Positions 1 to 7,565 of a DNA stretch of 20,144 nt are shown piece after piece; position 1 is the first letter of the stretch; the number at the start of each line of letters is the position of its first letter. Under the pieces are notes generated by a model, which was not told the origin of the DNA, ran no database searches, and worked only from the letters and a program-made list of their open reading frames with translations. Source of the stretch: Mesorhizobium sp. (lineage in GTDB: Bacteria; Pseudomonadota; Alphaproteobacteria; Rhizobiales; Rhizobiaceae); the NCBI GenBank assembly GCA_019509685.1, contig JAEKLU010000255.1, forward strand, positions 1 through 20,144, written 5' to 3'. The position numbers and the translations under genes are program-made.

Positions 1-989
1 ATCGAGACGGCGACACCGACATCGGCATGCCGGTGCTTGACCATGGCGGTCTCGGTCCAGGACGCATTGGCGTCCGGAACCGCCTTCAAGGCCATGGCCA
101 TCGCCTTGATGACCATGTCGTTGACCGACAGCTTGTAGACCGGGGCTTCGCCCTTGTCGGTCTTCTTCATCGGCGCGGCCGCATTCAACTGCGTGCGCAG
201 CGCCAGCAGCGCGTCGAGCTCGCAGTCGAGCGTCAGGTAGAAATGCGGGATGGTGGACTTGGCCTCGACAAGACGGCGCGCGATGGTCTTGCGCATATTG
301 TCGTGCGGGACGAGCTCGTAGGAGCCTTCGGCGAAGAGCTTGAGCACCTGGTCGTCCGACATCGGCTTGGGCAATGCAGGGGCCTGCGTGACTTCAGCCT
401 GGGCTGGCGATGCGATCTCGGCGGTCGGCTGCGCAGGGATGGCCGAGTCTTTCGCGGCGACTGCGGCCTCTACGTCGGCGCGCACGACACGGCCGCGCGG
501 ACCGCTGCCTTGTATGTCGGCAATCTTGAGGCCAGCCTCGCGAGCCAAACGGCGCGCCAGTGGTGTTGCGCGCTCACCGGTCGGCGATTGGCTGATCTCC
601 CCTCTCGTGGGGGAGATGGCCGGCAGGCCAGAGGGGGGCGCTTCGCGCTGAGAGGTCGGCGGGACAGCGCCCCCCTCTGTCGGCTTCGCCGACATCTCCC
701 CCACGAGTGGGGAGATTGGAGGCTCATCCTGCTTGGCCACATACACTTCATCATCCGCATAGATCCACGCCACCGGCGCACCGACCGGAATATCGACGCG
801 CTCCTTGCCCGTCACGTTGCGTAGCGTGCCGCTGGCCGGCGCGTCGATTTCCATCGCGGCCTTGTCGGTCTCGATCTCGAAGAGCACATCGCCCTTCTTG
901 ACATGAGCGCCCTCCTCGGCAAACCAGCGCGAGATCTGGCCGGTCGCCATGTCCATGTCGACCTTGGGAAGAATGACCTCTGTCGGCAT
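1..989 (-). CDS. Dihydrolipoamide acyltransferase (E2) of a 2-oxo acid/acetoin-type dehydrogenase, partial
   Basis: Minus-strand frame opens at an ATG at 989 and stays open to the left edge (329 codons seen; the C-terminus is outside). Residues 1-80 form a biotinyl/lipoyl domain, with the lipoylation lysine K43 in ETDKAAMEI. Residues about 140-175 are a peripheral subunit-binding domain (ATPLARRLAREAGL, then GSGPRGRVVRADVE). From about residue 225 the catalytic acyltransferase domain begins (MRKTIARRLVEAKSTIPHFY); its active-site HxxxD lies beyond the window. E2 passes the acyl group from E1-bound TPP through lipoamide to CoA in the cytoplasm. It starts 3 bases after the E1 beta stop, so it is the fourth gene of the operon. 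Oddity: residues about 91-133 are the translation of a palindromic repeat (595-716), in frame, between lipoyl and binding domains. It could be pyruvate- or acetoin-specific; sequence alone does not decide. Confidence 0.9.
   Translation of the reverse strand, partial: MPTEVILPKVDMDMATGQISRWFAEEGAHVKKGDVLFEIETDKAAMEIDAPASGTLRNVTGKERVDIPVGAPVAWIYADDEVYVAKQDEPPISPLVGEMSAKPTEGGAVPPTSQREAPPSGLPAISPTRGEISQSPTGERATPLARRLAREAGLKIADIQGSGPRGRVVRADVEAAVAAKDSAIPAQPTAEIASPAQAEVTQAPALPKPMSDDQVLKLFAEGSYELVPHDNMRKTIARRLVEAKSTIPHFYLTLDCELDALLALRTQLNAAAPMKKTDKGEAPVYKLSVNDMVIKAMAMALKAVPDANASWTETAMVKHRHADVGVAVS
595..716. repeat. Inverted pair of ~47-bp palindromic repeat units inside the E2 gene
   Basis: Two copies of the same unit lie head to head, at 595-641 and (reverse complement) 667-716, separated by 25 bases. 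Each unit begins ATCTCCCC and ends GGGGGGCGC. Each also holds two internal stems: ATCTCCCC pairing with GGGGGAGAT, and a small GGCCGGCAGGCC-like hairpin whose loop differs between copies in a compensating way. Here the ATCTCCCC ends are outermost. The pair lies in the linker of the E2 gene without a stop or frameshift. Organisation resembles the palindromic mosaic elements known from rhizobia; family identity was not checked. Confidence 0.9.
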
Positions 990-992
990 TGC

Positions 993-1991
993 TCAGCGAA
1001 CCCCTTTCACGAGGTCGCGCGCGGCGGCGATGATGTCGGGAACCTGCGGCACAGTGGCCTTTTCCAGGTCCGGATTGTAGGGAATTGGCGTCTCGGCGCC
1101 ACCCAGGCGCACGATCGGCGCGTCGAGATAGTCGAAGGCCTCGCTTTCAGCCACCAACGCGCTGACTTCCGCGCCGATACCGAGCGTCTTCACCGCTTCG
1201 TAGACGCAAAGCAGGCGCGTCGTCTTCTTCACGCTGTCGATGACGGTCTGCCGGTCGAGCGGCCGGATCGTGCGCAAGTCGATCACCTCGATGTCGATGC
1301 CCTCGCTTTCGAGTGCTGCCGCGGCGTCGAGCGCTTTGTGCACCATGATCGATGTCGCGACGATGGTCAGGTCGCACCCCTGGCGGCGGATGTCGGCCTT
1401 GCCGATCGGCACGGTGTAGTGGCCTTCAGGCACAGGGCCCTTCATCTTGTAGAGCAGCTTGTGCTCGAAGATCATGACCGGATCCGGATCGGCGACCGCG
1501 GCAAGCAACATCCCCTTGGCATCGTGCGGCGTCGCCGGCTGGATGACCTTCAATCCAGGCACGTGGCCGAGCCAGGCCTCTAAGCTCTGGCTGTGCTGCG
1601 CGGCCGCACCCGTGCCGGAGCCGGCCGGGAAACGCATCACCACCGGCACCGAAACCTCGCCGCCCAACATGAAGCGCATCTTTGCCGCCTGGTTGACGAT
1701 CTGCTCCATGCCAAGCGTGGCGAAATCCGAGAACTGGAATTCGAAGATCGGCCGCATGCCGGTGACTGCGGCACCGACCGCGACGCCGGCGCCGCCCAAC
1801 TCCGAGATCGGCGTGTCGATGACGCGGTCGGCGCCGTAGCGCTCGACAAGGTCGCCCGTCACCTGGAAGGCGCCGCCATAGACGCCGATGTCCTCGCCCA
1901 TCAGGAAGACGCGCTCGTCCATGTCCATGGCGATCGCCATCGCCTCCTGGATTGCCTGGGCGTAGCTCAGTTCACGCACCAGGGCGTCCAT
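993..1991 (-). CDS. Thiamine-diphosphate dehydrogenase E1 component, beta subunit
   Basis: A 332-residue protein of the transketolase-like pyrimidine-binding plus C-terminal domain type, the usual length for E1 beta of pyruvate, branched-chain or acetoin dehydrogenases. Visible motifs are [12 protein letters not shown] (31-42), PISELG (61-66) with E64 as the conserved TPP-activating glutamate, and [17 protein letters not shown] further on. The C-terminal domain has DLRTIRPLD and [11 protein letters not shown]. It pairs with E1 alpha to form the decarboxylating heterotetramer. I chose the ATG at 1991, which overlaps the E1 alpha stop as TGATG and has GGAG 8 bases upstream. A GTG one codon earlier is less likely. 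Substrate class (pyruvate versus acetoin or another diketone) cannot be read from these motifs. Confidence 0.95.
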   Translation of the reverse strand: MDALVRELSYAQAIQEAMAIAMDMDERVFLMGEDIGVYGGAFQVTGDLVERYGADRVIDTPISELGGAGVAVGAAVTGMRPIFEFQFSDFATLGMEQIVNQAAKMRFMLGGEVSVPVVMRFPAGSGTGAAAQHSQSLEAWLGHVPGLKVIQPATPHDAKGMLLAAVADPDPVMIFEHKLLYKMKGPVPEGHYTVPIGKADIRRQGCDLTIVATSIMVHKALDAAAALESEGIDIEVIDLRTIRPLDRQTVIDSVKKTTRLLCVYEAVKTLGIGAEVSALVAESEAFDYLDAPIVRLGGAETPIPYNPDLEKATVPQVPDIIAAARDLVKGVR

Positions 1992-3019
1992 CACGCATGC
2001 TCCGTGTAAACATAATCCGCGAGGCTGGCGATGTCGGGCGCCGGGCTCGCCTTGGCGAACTCGATACCGTCGGCGATTTCCTGCGCCACGGCACTGCGGA
2101 TAGCCTCAATGCCTTGCTCGTCGATGAAGCCGAAGTCGCGCAATTCGTTTTCGAACAGCGTGATCGGATCGCGGTTCGCCATCCAGTCCTCGATCTCTTC
2201 CTTGGTGCGATAGCGGTTGCGATCGCTCTTGGAGTGGCCGCGATGGCGATAGGTTTTCGACTCGATCAGTGTCGGCCCCTCGCCCGCGCGCGCCCGCTCG
2301 ATCGCTTTGAACGATGCCTCGGCAACCTCGGAAAAGATGTTGCCGTTGACGATAACGCCCGGCATCGAATAGGCGGCCGCCCGGTCGGCGATGTTCTTCA
2401 CAGCTGTCGAGCGCGCCGTCGACGTCGACATGCCGTAGCCATTGTTCTCGCATACGAAGATCACCGGCAGTTTCCAGATCGCCGCCATGTTCAGCGCCTC
2501 GTGGAAAGCGCCTTCATTGTTGGCGCCATCGCCGAAGAAAGAGACGACGACCTTGCCGGTTTTCATCCGCTTGGAGGAAAGCGCAGCACCGACCGCGATC
2601 GGAATGCCGCCGGCAACGATGCCGTTGGCGCCGAGATTGCCCTTGGCGACGTCGGCGATATGCATCGAGCCGCCGCGGCCCTTGCAGTAGCCGGTGGTCT
2701 TGCCGAAGAACTCAGCGAACATGCGGCTGACCTCGGCGCCCTTGGCGATGCAGTGGCCGTGGCCGCGATGCGTGGAGGTGATCTGATCGTCCTCGGCGAG
2801 CGGCATGCAGATGCCCATGGCGCTCGCTTCCTGGCCGATCGACAGGTGCATGGTGCCGTGGATGAGGCCGCGCGTGTAGCACTCTTCGGCGCCTTCCTCG
2901 AAGCGGCGGATGAGGTACATCTTGTAGAGCACCTGCTTGAGCTGCTCGGCGCTGTACTGGCGGTAGACGAAAGGCAGGTTGGCGCGGCTATCGACGACGG
3001 CTTTGCTGGCAGTGGCCAT
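1991..3019 (-). CDS. Thiamine-diphosphate dehydrogenase E1 component, alpha subunit
   Basis: A 342-residue E1 alpha. The TPP/Mg binding motif runs from [10 protein letters not shown] (163-172) to ENN (191-193). [12 protein letters not shown] (83-94) and the loop [10 protein letters not shown] (257-266) are typical of pyruvate and acetoin dehydrogenase alpha chains. With E1 beta it decarboxylates a 2-oxo acid (or cleaves acetoin) and transfers the product to the E2 lipoyl arm. The start is set at the ATG at 3019 because GGAGG sits 7 bases upstream. A GTG at 3025 overlaps the upstream TGA but lies too close to that ribosome binding site. The gene follows the SAF oxidoreductase almost directly and overlaps E1 beta by one base, so the three should be translationally coupled. 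AcoA-like by overall feel, not proven. Confidence 0.95.
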   Translation of the reverse strand: MATASKAVVDSRANLPFVYRQYSAEQLKQVLYKMYLIRRFEEGAEECYTRGLIHGTMHLSIGQEASAMGICMPLAEDDQITSTHRGHGHCIAKGAEVSRMFAEFFGKTTGYCKGRGGSMHIADVAKGNLGANGIVAGGIPIAVGAALSSKRMKTGKVVVSFFGDGANNEGAFHEALNMAAIWKLPVIFVCENNGYGMSTSTARSTAVKNIADRAAAYSMPGVIVNGNIFSEVAEASFKAIERARAGEGPTLIESKTYRHRGHSKSDRNRYRTKEEIEDWMANRDPITLFENELRDFGFIDEQGIEAIRSAVAQEIADGIEFAKASPAPDIASLADYVYTEHA

Positions 3020-3021
3020 GA

Positions 3022-4350
3022 TCACGCCTCCACGGCACCGTAAACGAGCTTGTCCTGGCGGGCGCGCAGCTCGGCGATTCTGGAGCCCGGCGCGACCGCC
3101 GCATTGGCATAGGTGATGAGCTCGCCCTTCTTGACCGGCGCGGTGACCGAGCCGCCCTGCAACAGGCCGCAGGGAATGGCCCGGGCCGCATGTGCTTCGG
3201 GCGCGGTCATGATCCAGGCGCGGTAGCAGTACTCGCCGATGGCATCGAGCTTGTCGCCGGGCTTCAAATCCTTCTTAGCGACAGCGGCAACTTCGGCGAC
3301 CGGCTTTGCCAGCGGCACCATATCGGCCTTCCCGTAAAGCACGACGCGCGCGCAGGTCAGCGGCACTTCGAGCGAGGTGAGGTGGTAGGGGCGGTGGAAG
3401 GTGAAGTACGGGCCCTTGCCCATCTTCAGGTCCTCCATGCGCTCCGAGATGCGCGGATGCGACATGTCGGCGACGACGAAGACGCCTGGTGCTACGCCCT
3501 TGCCGATCGAGTAGTCGACGACGCCGACCCTGGACAGCACGCCGCCATCCTTCCGCGGCACCAGCACCTTCGACAATTCGCCGAGCGTCGCGGAAGGGCC
3601 ATGCATGCCCGGCTTGTCGGGAACCAGTCCTGTCGCGTTGGCGATCGCCGCCATCTCGACCATGGTCTTCGAGCCATCGACGAACTCGACCAGCATGCGC
3701 ACATTCATGTGGCGGCGCTTGGCTTCCTCCTCATAGTCGGGAGGCGTGGCGTCGATGTTGAGCGGGTTGTTCTTGCCTTTGCCGGCGGCGACGATCGGAT
3801 GGCCCATGGCGGACACGAACTCGATCAGTTCCATGCAGGACGACGGCTCGTCGCCGGCGCCGAGCGAATAGGTGACGCCGAGCCGGTCGGCCTCGCTCTT
3901 CAGATAAGCGCCGATGGTGACGTCGGCTTCGACGTTCATCATCACCAGATGCTTGCCATGCTCCATGGCGCGCAGCCCGATCTCGGCGCCGACGGCCGGA
4001 ACGCCGGTGGCGTCGATGACGACGTCGATCAGGTCATTGCCGATCACCAGGCTGGAATCGTTGGTCACCGCGATCTTGCCGGCCTCGATGGCCGAATTCA
4101 TCGCGGACGCGTTCGACACTTCACGCGCGTGCCCGGTTTCCTGGAAGGCGATATCGACGGCCTTGCCGGCCGCCGGCAGGTTCAATTCGGAGATGGCGCC
4201 GATCTCGATGCCGGACATATGGGCGACGCGGGTGACGATGTCGGTGCCCATTTCGCCGGAGCCGATAAGGCCGATGCGGATGGGCTTGCCGGACTTGGCG
4301 CGTTCCTCAAGGTCGCGGGCAAGGCCCGTCAACGAAATGTTGGATGCCAT
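3022..4350 (-). CDS. NAD(P)-binding Rossmann and SAF-domain oxidoreductase
   Basis: A 442-residue protein. It has a Rossmann nucleotide-binding motif GLIGSGEMG at residues 27-35, an extended homoserine-dehydrogenase-like middle (VIDATGVPAVGAEIG, GAGDEPSS), and a C-terminal SAF-type domain (roughly 350-430; LKPGDKLDAIGEY and APVKKGELITYANA). Such proteins are often annotated only as SAF-domain or homoserine dehydrogenase-like; I know no assigned reaction for this subtype. It is the first gene of the E1/E2 operon. A plausible role is oxidation of a hydroxy or polyol-derived compound to the keto substrate of the E1/E2 complex, which is inference. The start at 4350 is chosen for the GGGAGG 10 bases upstream; the frame remains open to 4434, but those extra 28 residues look non-coding. 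Confidence 0.85.
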   Translation of the reverse strand: MASNISLTGLARDLEERAKSGKPIRIGLIGSGEMGTDIVTRVAHMSGIEIGAISELNLPAAGKAVDIAFQETGHAREVSNASAMNSAIEAGKIAVTNDSSLVIGNDLIDVVIDATGVPAVGAEIGLRAMEHGKHLVMMNVEADVTIGAYLKSEADRLGVTYSLGAGDEPSSCMELIEFVSAMGHPIVAAGKGKNNPLNIDATPPDYEEEAKRRHMNVRMLVEFVDGSKTMVEMAAIANATGLVPDKPGMHGPSATLGELSKVLVPRKDGGVLSRVGVVDYSIGKGVAPGVFVVADMSHPRISERMEDLKMGKGPYFTFHRPYHLTSLEVPLTCARVVLYGKADMVPLAKPVAEVAAVAKKDLKPGDKLDAIGEYCYRAWIMTAPEAHAARAIPCGLLQGGSVTAPVKKGELITYANAAVAPGSRIAELRARQDKLVYGAVEA

Positions 4351-4392
4351 ACCGTATATTCCTCCCATATTGCATGCTGTTCGGTTGCTTGA

Positions 4393-4421
4393 CGGGTATT
4401 GAACATATGTATTTCTGTCAA
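4393..4421 (-). promoter_or_regulatory. Possible promoter of the SAF/E1/E2 operon
   Basis: On the minus strand a perfect -35 box TTGACA (4421-4416) is followed after 17 bases by TACCCG (4398-4393), a poor -10. The same stretch holds an inverted repeat CTTGAC (4422-4417) / GTCAAG (4393-4388) that could be an operator. Just upstream, CCAATT (4431-4436) and AATTGG (4463-4468) form a second imperfect inverted repeat. The region 4351-4608 has no other convincing content. Confidence 0.35.
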
Positions 4422-4608
4422 GACTAATGTCCAATTATTCGATCATCAGTCGCCGCTTTTCGAATTGGTCCAAGCGCCACCGTAAAAGGCGCGGAGCAGC
4501 CGCGCGCGCACCGATTTTCGCGGCCGTCTCCGGCCACTTTATCGGTAGCCGGTTACGGCCGCTCGACGGCGGCTTTGACATCATCAACAGATATCTAGGC
4601 GGCAATAG

Positions 4609-5067
4609 TTATTGGCAAACGTCGACCCATTCGGCGCCGACCAGATCGGCCATGCGCTGCGGTGCGATGCGCACCGCGGCGTTGGTGGCGCCGGCGGCGG
4701 GAACGACCTCGTCAAAGGCCTTCAGCGAGACATCGCAATAGATCGGCAGCGGCGCCGGCAGGCCGAACGGGCAGACGCCGCCCGGCGGATGGCTGGTGGC
4801 CGCCACCACTTCGTCGCCGCCCAGCATGCGCGGCTTGCCGCCCATCCTGTCCTTGAATTTACGGTTGTCGAGCCTGGCGATGCCGCTGGTCACGACCAGC
4901 ATGGTTTCGTCGCCGACGCGCAGGCAGATCGTCTTGGCTATCTGCGCCGGCATAACGCCATGGGCTTCGGCCGCCAGCGCCACCGTGGCCGAACTTGCCT
5001 CGGTGACCATGACTTCGATGTCCGGCGCGTGCTCGGCAAAAAAGGCGCGAACCGATTCCAAGCTCAT
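4609..5067 (-). CDS. YbaK/EbsC-family aminoacyl-tRNA deacylase
   Basis: A 152-residue single-domain protein of the YbaK/ProRS-associated (INS-like) family. These enzymes hydrolyse mischarged aminoacyl-tRNA in trans, for example Cys- or Ala-tRNAPro, in the cytoplasm. The conserved lysine sits in AKTICLRVG (44-52), and the glycine-rich GGVCPFGLP loop (96-104) is the family's substrate-pocket motif. Length fits a free-standing editing factor. The start at 5067 has a GAGAGG about 6 bases upstream. It stands alone on the minus strand, followed by a 258-base gap before the SAF operon, and preceded by the terminator of the XRE-like gene. Which tRNA it edits (ProXp-ala, YbaK or another subtype) cannot be decided by eye. 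Confidence 0.88.
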   Translation of the reverse strand: MSLESVRAFFAEHAPDIEVMVTEASSATVALAAEAHGVMPAQIAKTICLRVGDETMLVVTSGIARLDNRKFKDRMGGKPRMLGGDEVVAATSHPPGGVCPFGLPAPLPIYCDVSLKAFDEVVPAAGATNAAVRIAPQRMADLVGAEWVDVCQ

Positions 5068-5161
5068 GGCGACCTCTCGTCAGACATATCGAACCGCATG
5101 CCGGCGAATCGCATGGCGGCGCAGCCATTGGCAAGAGCCGTGGTTCAGCATTGTACTTATC

Positions 5162-5191
5162 AAAAAGCCCGCCTGGCGGATGCCGGCGGGC
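5162..5191 (-). terminator. Rho-independent terminator of the XRE-like gene
   Basis: On the minus strand GCCCGCC (5191-5185) pairs with GGCGGGC (5173-5167) across an 11-base loop that can extend the stem. It is followed directly by TTTTT (5166-5162). It lies 26 bases after the stop of the gene at 5218-5484, so it closes that transcript. Confidence 0.85.
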
Positions 5192-5217
5192 TCTCGAATG
5201 GACGCTTGCTCGCGTCT

Positions 5218-5484
5218 CTATTGCTGTGTGGGCCGGTCTTCGGCGGCCGGCACCCGGATCAATTCCTCTTCCGGCACCTGCAATGCCAAGGCAATGCGCC
5301 GGAGCTTCGCCGGATCGGCATCCTTGCCATCCTCGATATCGATGATCTCACCCACGGCTAAGCCGCACGTCAATGAGAGCTCCTCGATCGTGTATCCCCT
5401 GGTTTCGCGGGCAGCTTTCAGCGGGTTGAGGCCGGGCGCGGCAATGATGTCGTTGGAAACAGCGCTTCGTGCGGTGTTGGGCAT
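5218..5484 (-). CDS. Small XRE-like helix-turn-helix protein
   Basis: An 88-residue protein with one Cro/C1-type helix-turn-helix at about residues 19-78 (NPLKAARETRGYTIEELS, then GLAVGEIIDIEDGKDADPAKLRRIA). The short disordered ends leave room for little else, so it is probably a DNA-binding protein without a ligand domain. The start at 5484 is supported by AAGGA 6 bases upstream (5495-5491). It is a single-gene unit with its own terminator, and is divergent from the DUF5666-like gene across a 300-base intergenic region. Targets are unknown. No toxin-like partner gene is adjacent, so an antitoxin role is not supported. Confidence 0.8.
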   Translation of the reverse strand: MPNTARSAVSNDIIAAPGLNPLKAARETRGYTIEELSLTCGLAVGEIIDIEDGKDADPAKLRRIALALQVPEEELIRVPAAEDRPTQQ

Positions 5485-5784
5485 GGCAACTCCTTGAGAT
5501 GAAACAGGGTCGGATGAAATGTGGCGTTGCCTGAGACGGGCGCAGAATGCTCGTTAACGATTGATTTGCCAAGAGCAGGGCCGCGGCCATAACGCCATCG
5601 TGAAGCGGCATTTGGACCGTATGTCCACAGGCCTCGTACATGTAAGGCGGCGGCGCGCCCAATCAAGTTCTTTTGAAGGGTCCCGAACCGAATTCGCCAG
5701 CATTTTCGACGCCTCAGCTCGTTAGCTTGCTGTCGCCGGCTATCGACAGATGATGCCGGCCATTTTTTGGAAGGACCAGACCCC
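5485..5784. other. Divergent intergenic region (300 bases)
   Basis: This must hold the promoters of the XRE-like gene (minus) and the DUF5666-like gene (plus). I could not place convincing -35/-10 pairs. At its right end GCCGGC occurs twice (5735-5740 and 5755-5760), followed by six T (5763-5768), a terminator-like structure overlapping the ribosome binding site region of the plus-strand gene. Frames running through the region look like shadows. Confidence 0.5.
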
Positions 5785-6390
5785 ATGAACTTGAAATTGT
5801 TCGCGATCGTGCTCGGCACGATTTCAGTTGCCGGCGCGGCGGAGGCCCAGGCGGCGGACGCGATACGCGTGCGCGGCACGGTGGTGGAGCTCGCCGGCTC
5901 GACGCTGACGGTAAAAGACCGTGACGGCAAGACCGATGCCATCACGCTGGCCGATGGCTGGAAGATCTCAGGCGTCGCCAAGGCGTCGGCTGCGGATATC
6001 AAGCAGGGCGATTTCCTCGGCATAGCCTCTGTTTCAAAAGCCGATGGCGGCAGCGGCGCGCTGGAGGTCGTGGTCTTCCCGGCCGCTCTCAAAGGCACCG
6101 GCGAGGGCGACCGCGACTGGGACCTGCAGCCCAACAGCCGCATGACCAATGGCACCGTCGCCGACGTCACCGAGATCAACGGCCGTTCGGTGACGCTGAC
6201 TTATGACAACGGCCAGAAGAAGCAGATCGCGATCCCGCAAACGACGCCGATCGTGACTATCGCGAGCGCCACGCCGGCGGATCTGACGCCGGGCACGGCC
6301 GTCTTCGTCAACGCCGAACGCGACGGCGACGGCAAGCTCGTCTCAAGCCGCGTCGTGGTCGGCAATCACGGCATCGCGCCGCCGATGTGA
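5785..6390 (+). CDS. Secreted DUF5666-like protein
   Basis: A 201-residue protein with a classic Sec signal peptide: MNLKLFAIVLGTISVAGA followed by a likely AQA cleavage site around residue 23. The mature part shows two similar beta-rich modules. One starts VRGTVVELAGSTLTVKDRDGK and the other TNGTVADVTEINGRSVTLTYD. Each ends in a segment on a permitted value range (IKQGDFLGIAS and LTPGTAVFVNAE). This pattern fits DUF5666-type periplasmic proteins, whose function is unknown to me. The ATG at 5785 is preceded by GGAAGGA (5769-5775), 9 bases away. A TTG at 5767 is in frame but would bury the signal peptide start. It is monocistronic with 210 bases to the next gene. Confidence 0.8.
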   Translation: MNLKLFAIVLGTISVAGAAEAQAADAIRVRGTVVELAGSTLTVKDRDGKTDAITLADGWKISGVAKASAADIKQGDFLGIASVSKADGGSGALEVVVFPAALKGTGEGDRDWDLQPNSRMTNGTVADVTEINGRSVTLTYDNGQKKQIAIPQTTPIVTIASATPADLTPGTAVFVNAERDGDGKLVSSRVVVGNHGIAPPM

Positions 6391-6600
6391 GGCAGGCACT
6401 TTCCGTGTGTCCGGCGATGCTGGCGCGCTCCCGCACAGGCGCGCGCACCGAAATTTCTCCCAGAAACAATCCAGAAACAAAAATCTACAGTTGGGAAAAA
6501 TTGTCGAAAAAAACCAGGAGGATAGTTCCACTGCGGGGCTTGGGTCACTGATTTGGTCCGGTGGATCTCGGAACGCCCGCGAAAGAAGGAAACAAAGTCA

Positions 6601-6801
6601 TGAAGAAGTCCCTCCTCACCGCGTCCGGGCTGGCTCTGGCCCTGGCGTTCGGCATGTCGATGGTCGGCGCCACCAGCGCTGATGCAGCTCCGATGAAGAA
6701 GCATCATCACCATCATCACCACCACAAGCATCATCACCGCCATCACCATCACCACCATCATCATCACCACCACATGAAGAAGGTGGCCAAGAAGGCCTGA
6801 G
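6601..6801 (+). CDS. Small secreted histidine-rich protein
   Basis: A 66-residue protein. Residues 1-29 are a signal peptide (KK, a hydrophobic run LALALAFGMSMVG, and a likely SADA/AP cleavage). The mature part of about 37 residues contains 22 histidines in three runs of 8, 3 and 11, separated by single K and R and framed by MKK on both sides, ending KKVAKKA. Histidine-rich exported peptides commonly bind Ni, Zn, Cu or Co, so a periplasmic metal sink or carrier is likely but not shown. AAGGAA lies just upstream of the ATG. CAT and CAC codons alternate irregularly, so it is not one simple repeat unit, although slippage could change the length. A terminator follows. No metal transporter or regulator is next to it. 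Confidence 0.75.
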
Positions 6802-6817
6802 CCGGCTGACTTCCGCG

Positions 6818-6871
6818 GCGGGAAGGCTGGCTTTGGACAATCTAACCAAGCCGCCTTCCTGCTGATTTTTT
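6818..6871 (+). terminator. Terminator of the histidine-rich gene
   Basis: A long imperfect hairpin: GGGAAGGC-GGCTT-GG (about 6819-6835) pairs with CCAAGCCGCCTTCCTGC (6846-6862) with two bulged bases. It is followed by ATTTTTTG (6865-6872). It begins 17 bases after the stop of the histidine-rich gene. Confidence 0.8.
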
Positions 6872-6903
6872 GCACCACGCTTGCCTCACCAAGGCGCGTA
6901 CTG

Positions 6904-7122
6904 GTGATTATGCTTGGGGATGATGGTCGGTCGATCGGCCCGCTTGCCAAGGGTCACGGCCCGTGCATGGCGCTGCAGCTCAACAACTGTAAGGGCAAAT
7001 ATCTCGACGGCACCGATTCGTCCGGCACCGTTTATGGCAAATGCCGCCCGGCCACCGCTCAGTTTTGCCCCGACAGGCCAGATCAAGTTCGCCAAGCAAT
7101 ACGAACTATGGCGTGGAAATGA
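6904..7122 (+). CDS. Doubtful small ORF, possibly a gene remnant
   Basis: A 72-codon frame whose middle (ALQLNNCKGKYLDGTDSSG, then TVYGKCRP) has GC-rich third positions like real genes here. The last 20 codons lose this bias, as if the frame had shifted. I recognise no family. There is no good ribosome binding site, and the initiation codon is uncertain. It lies between the terminator at 6818-6871 and the inverted repeat at 7117-7147. It may be the remnant of a small cysteine-containing protein gene, or non-coding. The rest of the stretch 6801-7168 holds only those two hairpins. Confidence 0.2.
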   Translation: MIMLGDDGRSIGPLAKGHGPCMALQLNNCKGKYLDGTDSSGTVYGKCRPATAQFCPDRPDQVRQAIRTMAWK

Positions 7123-7147
7123 CGGCCGTCGATGACGGCCGCCATTT
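7117..7147 (-). terminator. Inverted repeat after the DUF883-like gene
   Basis: AAATGACGGCCG (7117-7128) and CGGCCGCCATTT (7136-7147) pair at 11 of 12 positions around a 7-base loop. On the minus strand it follows the stop of the gene at 7169-7471 by 21 bases. The T-run is short, so it is a likely but weak terminator, possibly working both ways. Confidence 0.5.
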
Positions 7148-7168
7148 CTGTTTCCATACCATCAAAAA

Positions 7169-7471
7169 TCAGCGCCGGCTGAAGAGAAGACCGGCAAGCA
7201 CTCCGACCACGACCAGACCGACAGCGGCAGTGGCCGCGGGATTGCCGCGGGCCGTGCGCTCCAGCGCCCTGCCCCGGCGCTTGATGGCCGGCAGCGCCTC
7301 GTGGAGGCGCTCGGCAAGCTGCGAATAATAATCGGACGCCGTCTCGCGACCATCCTCGTAATAGGCATCGCCCTGTTTGGCCAAAGCCTTCCTGAGATCG
7401 TCGAGCTGCCGCGAAAGCGAGGCAAACTTCTTGTCGAGGTCGAGGTCCGAGAGGGTCGAAAACGATGCCAT
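7169..7471 (-). CDS. DUF883/ElaB-like tail-anchored membrane protein
   Basis: A 100-residue protein. A predicted helical, charged N-terminal part (LDLDKKFASLSRQLDDLRKAL and onwards) is followed by a basic stretch and a single C-terminal membrane segment (TAAVGLVVVGVLAGLLF) ending FSRR. This matches the architecture of ElaB/YqjD/DUF883 proteins, inner-membrane proteins linked in E. coli to ribosome binding and stress; the link here is only by likeness. AGAAGGA about 8 bases upstream supports the ATG at 7471. It is monocistronic, with a hairpin after its stop. It could equally be called a hypothetical membrane protein. Confidence 0.72.
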   Translation of the reverse strand: MASFSTLSDLDLDKKFASLSRQLDDLRKALAKQGDAYYEDGRETASDYYSQLAERLHEALPAIKRRGRALERTARGNPAATAAVGLVVVGVLAGLLFSRR

Positions 7472-7530
7472 GCAGAATGTCCTTCTCTCCGAGAGAAGGC
7501 CTAACGCATGGCTGCGGCAGCAGTTCCGGA

Positions 7531-7563
7531 CCGCTTCGCCTCAATTTTCGAAAGACGAAGCGG
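7531..7563 (-). terminator. Possible weak terminator of the MerR-type gene
   Basis: CCGCTTCG (7531-7538) and CGAAGCGG (7556-7563) form an 8-bp stem just beyond the stop of the gene at 7566-8105. There is no T-run after it on the minus strand, so termination is uncertain. Confidence 0.35.
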
Positions 7564-7565
7564 CG

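Noticed and set aside
1952..3043. A 363-codon plus-strand frame opposite E1 alpha
   Set aside because: The minus strand encodes E1 alpha with an intact TPP motif; the plus frame has no recognisable domain.
5218..5484. XRE-like gene as the antitoxin of a toxin-antitoxin pair
   Set aside because: No small toxin-like partner is adjacent. The gene has its own terminator and the neighbours are an unrelated deacylase and a secreted protein.
6700..6775. CAT/CAC-rich stretch as microsatellite or CRISPR-like repeat
   Set aside because: There is no spacer structure, and the triplets encode histidine runs in a gene with signal peptide, ribosome binding site and terminator.
7490..7565. A possible tRNA gene next to the MerR regulator, as I recalled from related genomes
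   Set aside because: No T-arm or CCA-proximal pattern is present; only a short inverted repeat is seen.
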